From an uncultured Ruminococcus sp. (GTDB taxonomy: Bacteria; Bacillota; Clostridia; Oscillospirales; Ruminococcaceae): DNA of 10,407 nucleotides. The notes under the pieces are model-generated. The model saw only the letters and a program-made list of their open reading frames with translations, was not told where the DNA came from and made no database searches. This document shows, piece after piece, positions 6,080 through 10,407 of this stretch (positions within the stretch are counted from its first letter, which is position 1; every line of letters starts with the position of its first letter). The position numbers were made by a program, and so were the translations under genes. The DNA lies in NCBI GenBank assembly GCA_946540705.1, contig CAMNJD010000238.1, positions 1 to 10,407 of the forward strand, in the 5' to 3' direction.

Positions 6080-9000
6080 TTATTTGGAAATTGTGTTTTC
6101 TGCATATGCCTGTGAACTGAGGTAAGCATATTCAGTTTCTGTGTTGGTAAAGCTTGCGGTGGTCAGAGAATCATCGTTTTTAGAATCCGCATCAGTAATC
6201 CTGAATGCGACATAAGGTCCGGCAGCATTTTTCGAATTTGTACCCTGTGCAATAATATTGCCGGCAGTTGTTCCGAAGCAGCCGTTTGAGCCTTCCCAGA
6301 AATCATAATCCGTCGATGACCAGCCTTTGATTTCCGTCACGCGGTAAATACCCTTCTGTTTGACATGTACAGTCCTGACACCGCGTTCGATTGCCGTCGG
6401 GAACGAATAGGTTTCGCTGTCAGCGTAATGAATTTCCACACGGCCGGATGAATAGCTGTGATCTGCAAAGTTGTTCAGAATTCCGGGGTGAAGGTGATCA
6501 TTGCATAATTCTTCGCAGTTCAGTGTAACATAGAATGTCTCCAGCGGTGAATTCATCGCCGTGTCCTCATCCGTGAATCGCTCAACCATGAATACAAACT
6601 TCTGTTCGGAGTCGGCTGTGCTGCCGTGAACATTCTTATCAAGAAATGCAAACTTTTCGATGTTGAAATAGAAATCATTGATTCCCTTCACATTCGGGAT
6701 TGTGATAACAAATGCTTCCTCTGCCGCAGAAGCCGGGTTGGCGTTCGGATCAGATACCGGACTGCCCTTCAGCGTACAGCCGCACTGCGATGCATTTAAA
6801 ATTGTAACATATCCAAGATTGCTGATTGAAAACTCAACAGGTACATCCAAAAGAAGGTAAGGTTCAGAAACACTGAGTTCCGCAAGAAAGTAGATACCGG
6901 GCAAAAGCTCATTTGTGATCTGCGGAATCACGCCGTCCGCACCGGACACAAGTGATTCATAGCCCGCCATCGGGAAATAGTCTTTGATGATTTCGCCTTT
7001 TTGGTTTTTAACGCCTTTATAAAGTGCGAATGTCGCACCCTTCATCACTTCCTGGGTTTCTCCGTCGATTTTCACAGCCTTCAGACCAAAGGGTCTGTTA
7101 TGAACATCAATAACCGCCTGATAAACGCCGGTCGGATCAGCCGTTGACGGATCTACCCAGTAATTCCCGTTGTCTCCGCCGCTGCTGTCCAGGCCGTTTT
7201 CATCTTTGGTTATGACTACATTCAGGCCGCCGCTGCCGTCTGAATGAACAGTAAACTGAATCAGCTCTTCGGGCAGGCCGACATAACCGTTCGGTGCAGC
7301 TGTCTGCGTCAGCGTATAAGTTCCTGTTTTTTTCGCGCCGTAAAGAACCATCACTTCGCCCAGCTCGTCTGAGGTATAATGATTCTTTCCGACAACGACC
7401 GGTGCATTATTCTCATTTTCCTGCCATGTCAGCTGGAATGTACCGCCGGGAAGCGGGGTATCGTTTCCCCAGTCAAACAGGCGGATGGCAATGCCGTCGT
7501 TCCGGACATTTCTGATTGTATCCTTTCGGGCATTCTGATCATTACTATGTCCCTCCGGCTCGCCCGGATAATACTCCACGGTATATTGATTTCCCGATTG
7601 ATCCGTCCATTCTGTAAGCGGTACAACATTCTGAGTCTCTGCCAGCGTAACATAACCGTTGGTTTCATCCACCGTCAGTGGAGAGCCATCCGGCGTGATC
7701 TTGACCTCACGAACCTCGTAATAATAATCTGATTCTTCATCAGTCGGATTCGTATGTCCCAAAGTCGTGCCGTTTTCGAGTTCGTCAAAGAAATAGCGCT
7801 GAGAGGATACAGTAAGCGTATCGCTGATTTTGCCGATTTTTCTGACAGTATCCCGCTGTAATTCACCGTTTACATAAACCGCTACATAGACCGGATCATG
7901 CTCGGATGTATAATCGGCGTCCGACCACTCCTTTGTAACTTCAATGCCCCAGCCTTTCTGGTTTGTAACACGCAGATGCGGCGAGTAATCCTTTATTACA
8001 GTTCCGGCATTCTGCTTTGTGCCGCTTTCAACCTCGTAGGTCGGATTGCTGGGTTCATCGCCTGAACTGTCATGCATACATTCATAGCCAGCGAGCTTAT
8101 AAACCTGATAGCCGATCGGGTTATCGCTTTCACGCTCCTCGACCATGAATTTCGTTCCGTTCAGCAGACCGGGCACCTTGACCTTGTATTTGGCAGGGAT
8201 GTTAGAAATCTGGCCGTTCGGAGAGGTTTCATTTGCATAAAATAGCTTTTCTTCTTCCGACAGTTCCTCAAAAGCATCATTATAATACTGTTCAGTCGGC
8301 TGAAAGCCCCCGGACTGGGTGTTCCATACACATAATCTGTTGTACTCATCCACAACATAATAGGTATGCATATTGGTAAGTGTCAGGGGTTTATCCTGCT
8401 TGCTTCCGTCCTCCAGCCAAAGCCGGAAATTAAAGGTGCTGCTGTCATCCTGAATCTCATTGCGGTCTTTATCGACCAGTTTCTTTTCAATGGTCAGTGT
8501 CTTGGATGCGTCCGGGCTGACTACATTCGTCAGCTGCATGGTCGGTCTGTGTTCAACAGTATCAGCAGAAGTCGTAAAGTCTTTTGTCTTTTTAGTTGCA
8601 CTTGGATTTCCCGACACAGTTTCGCCGTTGCAGATTAACGTATCATAAACCTCGGAATTCAGACCGCATTCCGTGATCCTGTAACTGATCGTGTCATCAG
8701 GGAACTTTACGGACACTTCTTTTCCGGGCGTTATGAAAAATACATTTTCATATGTTTCCGAATCCACCGTATAAGTTGGCTGGAAGTCATCAACCGGCTT
8801 GAACGGATTGAGATAGTTGATCTCAAAATCCGGATCGGACGGTGTAAGCTTGTTCCAAGTTGTCGTATTTCCTGTTTGAACCAGAACCTCTATCTGATAC
8901 GGATATTTCATCAGGCTGTAGTCGATATCGCCTGCGCCCTGGACCTGTTTGTTCAGAACAACACTGCCCGGCTTGATATAGCTGAGGTTAAAGCGCATGT

Positions 9001-10407
9001 GCAGGTTTGCAGCGCCGGCGCCTCTTTCCATGTAAAAGATTTTCATTTTGTGAGGCGAATAATCCCTGAACACATAGACTGTCTTGGTTGTATTGCCAAC
9101 CTGAATGGTTTTTGGCTGGAACAGACTGTTGATATACGCATCTGTTTCTTCCCGCGAATGCTGAATTGCCTTATAATCATTGAATTCTGTGAGCAGTGTC
9201 TGATCTGCGTTGATGTCATCCATTGTCAGATCAGGGTTATTATTTGTTTCCTGTAAATATGCGAGCGCTTCGCTATCGGTATGCTTCTGCTGGCTGTAGT
9301 TTTCTCTGAATATCTGCTCCAGAGTTGTCTTGACTCCGTTGGAACCGTTTGTCTCAACCTCACCCGTCCGGAAATTCACAGTACCTTTCATTGCAGAGTG
9401 AATACCGCCGAGATCAATCACAAGCTGATCGTCGACATAAAGCCAGAAATCATCATCACCGGTGAACTCAAAGATGATATCATGTCCCCATGCATCCGTT
9501 CCGTCCTTAGTCTGAACGAAGCCTGCTTGAAGCTCCATGCCGTAATAGTATTCCGGATCCTCAATATTATACAGTTTTTCATACTTCCGGGGATCGCTCT
9601 CATCAAGTTCATTGCCGATTGCATCATACAGATTATACGGGTTTCTGGGATTCTCCAAATCCGCAATAAACTCTCCCGTTCCAATGTTGTCAAACGGCAG
9701 GAACTGACCGTGCTGTAATGTCGGTTTGTCGGAAGCATTTGAGGTCGCAAGTTCCTTAAAAACAGTAAAATCGGTAGAATAAGATCCGTCCTGCTGTTTC
9801 AGCGTTGCAAAATTCTGGCAGCTGTCAAATTCAAAGTAACCGGATTCGTCATAAATGCTTTGTAAAAACAAATGATTGACGGTTGTCGGATTATTGAACA
9901 AATCTGATAATGACCGATTAGTATTTACTGCTGTCGGGTAGCCGTTTGATTCCAGATTTGTCGATAAAAGATTTTTCACAGCCGTATATGCAGTTCCTGC
10001 TGACCAAATCTCGTTGTCACCGAGGAGCTGATCCTGAAAATTATGATTTGTTGGAGAGTTATTTTTCTTATTGGCAAAATCCTGCATTTTGATGGTTATG
10101 CCATACATATTATTATCAATTGTCGGAACCGGTATCAGCTCTCCCGTACTGGGGTCTGAGTGATAGGGATTCATCACTGCAAAATAGAAATCTGATTTTT
10201 CATCTCTTGCGTCTTTTTTCAGGACTGATTTGACCGTGTCGTGTTCAAGATCCGCTTCCAGTGCATAATAGGAATAGGCATCTTTATCCCATGCAATAAC
10301 CTTACCGGAGTATTCATCCTTGTTCCGCGCGTTCAGATTGATACCAACAGTTTTGGGAGATATGCCGGATCCGTCCGGCCTCGGTGCAAGAACCTCGCCG
10401 GAATAGG
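6080..10407 (-). CDS. Giant fibro-slime and Cna_B/SpaA-domain surface protein (N-terminus outside window)
   Basis: The frame stays open to the right edge: 76 codons precede the first ATG (10175-10177), starting YSGEVLAPRPDGSG, and contain no stop. That ATG has no ribosome binding site, so it is an internal methionine. In visible-residue numbering (1441 in total), 289-474 is a fibro-slime domain with the signature TGDDDFWLYVDDQLVIDLGG and later YMERGAGAANLHMRF. Six Cna_B/SpaA-like domains follow, at about 472-588, 632-818, 819-968, 969-1100, 1106-1245 and 1246-1441. Most show the Lys and Glu expected for intramolecular isopeptide bonds, for example VTKEW with YEVREV, and KAVKID with FLAELS. 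The fourth has neither (RLFDW and TLTQTAAPNGY). The protein ends AYLSSQAYAENTISK without LPxTG or a hydrophobic anchor. It is probably an exported, long, stiff surface protein acting in adhesion, with anchoring unexplained. It is followed directly by a TasA-like gene. Confidence 0.85.
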   Translation of the reverse strand, partial: YSGEVLAPRPDGSGISPKTVGINLNARNKDEYSGKVIAWDKDAYSYYALEADLEHDTVKSVLKKDARDEKSDFYFAVMNPYHSDPSTGELIPVPTIDNNMYGITIKMQDFANKKNNSPTNHNFQDQLLGDNEIWSAGTAYTAVKNLLSTNLESNGYPTAVNTNRSLSDLFNNPTTVNHLFLQSIYDESGYFEFDSCQNFATLKQQDGSYSTDFTVFKELATSNASDKPTLQHGQFLPFDNIGTGEFIADLENPRNPYNLYDAIGNELDESDPRKYEKLYNIEDPEYYYGMELQAGFVQTKDGTDAWGHDIIFEFTGDDDFWLYVDDQLVIDLGGIHSAMKGTVNFRTGEVETNGSNGVKTTLEQIFRENYSQQKHTDSEALAYLQETNNNPDLTMDDINADQTLLTEFNDYKAIQHSREETDAYINSLFQPKTIQVGNTTKTVYVFRDYSPHKMKIFYMERGAGAANLHMRFNLSYIKPGSVVLNKQVQGAGDIDYSLMKYPYQIEVLVQTGNTTTWNKLTPSDPDFEINYLNPFKPVDDFQPTYTVDSETYENVFFITPGKEVSVKFPDDTISYRITECGLNSEVYDTLICNGETVSGNPSATKKTKDFTTSADTVEHRPTMQLTNVVSPDASKTLTIEKKLVDKDRNEIQDDSSTFNFRLWLEDGSKQDKPLTLTNMHTYYVVDEYNRLCVWNTQSGGFQPTEQYYNDAFEELSEEEKLFYANETSPNGQISNIPAKYKVKVPGLLNGTKFMVEERESDNPIGYQVYKLAGYECMHDSSGDEPSNPTYEVESGTKQNAGTVIKDYSPHLRVTNQKGWGIEVTKEWSDADYTSEHDPVYVAVYVNGELQRDTVRKIGKISDTLTVSSQRYFFDELENGTTLGHTNPTDEESDYYYEVREVKITPDGSPLTVDETNGYVTLAETQNVVPLTEWTDQSGNQYTVEYYPGEPEGHSNDQNARKDTIRNVRNDGIAIRLFDWGNDTPLPGGTFQLTWQENENNAPVVVGKNHYTSDELGEVMVLYGAKKTGTYTLTQTAAPNGYVGLPEELIQFTVHSDGSGGLNVVITKDENGLDSSGGDNGNYWVDPSTADPTGVYQAVIDVHNRPFGLKAVKIDGETQEVMKGATFALYKGVKNQKGEIIKDYFPMAGYESLVSGADGVIPQITNELLPGIYFLAELSVSEPYLLLDVPVEFSISNLGYVTILNASQCGCTLKGSPVSDPNANPASAAEEAFVITIPNVKGINDFYFNIEKFAFLDKNVHGSTADSEQKFVFMVERFTDEDTAMNSPLETFYVTLNCEELCNDHLHPGILNNFADHSYSSGRVEIHYADSETYSFPTAIERGVRTVHVKQKGIYRVTEIKGWSSTDYDFWEGSNGCFGTTAGNIIAQGTNSKNAAGPYVAFRITDADSKNDDSLTTASFTNTETEYAYLSSQAYAENTISK

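Noticed and set aside
8876..9718. Two long plus-strand frames of 126 and 145 codons opposite the giant gene
   Set aside because: They lie fully opposite a well-supported domain protein, lack ribosome binding sites and show no recognisable domains.
6080..10177. Starting the giant protein at the ATG at 10175-10177
   Set aside because: The frame is open and protein-like up to the right edge and no ribosome binding site precedes this ATG, so the true start is beyond the window.
1..10407. tRNA, rRNA, CRISPR array, riboswitch, complete insertion sequence or attachment sites
   Set aside because: I looked for these and saw no cloverleaf, regular spaced repeats, known aptamer core or paired terminal repeats that I could support.

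Overview
The window suggests a gut- or rumen-type Clostridia (Bacillota, most like the Ruminococcus/Oscillospirales group). The basis is AG-rich ribosome binding sites, moderate G+C, and a run of cell-surface genes typical of those bacteria: a fibro-slime plus Cna_B/SpaA giant protein, TasA/camelysin-like proteins with SipW-type signal peptides, and a small secreted companion. The genus is inferred from gene style, not from a marker gene. Every supported gene is on the minus strand, so transcription runs from the right edge to the left edge.

In transcription order: (1) 10407-6080 is a giant secreted-style protein of repeated immunoglobulin-like Cna_B/SpaA domains with a fibro-slime domain. 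It is open to the right edge, so its start is outside the window. (2) 6056-5391, 23 bp further on, is an intact TasA/camelysin-like protein with a SipW-type signal region. It is followed by a strong intrinsic terminator and a second terminator-like hairpin. (3) 5290-3218 is a 690-residue stretch of a much larger beta-helix-like surface adhesin that lacks a credible start, a signal peptide and a natural end. (4) 3246-3130 is the last ~39 codons of a transposase, probably IS630-like. (5) About 3108-2820 is another surface-adhesin fragment with no start. (6) About 2836-1978 is DNA that looks like an integrative conjugative element: a hairpin terminator, a possible promoter, a short coupled leader ORF and the N-terminal catalytic part of an AEP-type primase. 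(7) 1977-514 is the mature part of a TasA-like surface protein, joined in frame to the primase so that one 697-codon ORF covers both. (8) 463-1 is the small secreted companion gene, broken by a TAG stop and a frameshift and running off the left edge.

The right half (5391-10407) therefore reads as a working surface-fibre operon: a large isopeptide-domain protein with a TasA-like fibre subunit. The left half reads as a patchwork of at least five joins between surface-gene pieces and mobile-element pieces. The most notable object is the primase::TasA-like fusion. It keeps a long intact frame and a good ribosome binding site but has lost the signal peptide of the surface protein and the C-terminal part of the primase. 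Serial insertion and deletion in a surface locus, or a mis-assembly, could each explain the mosaic; the sequence alone cannot separate them.
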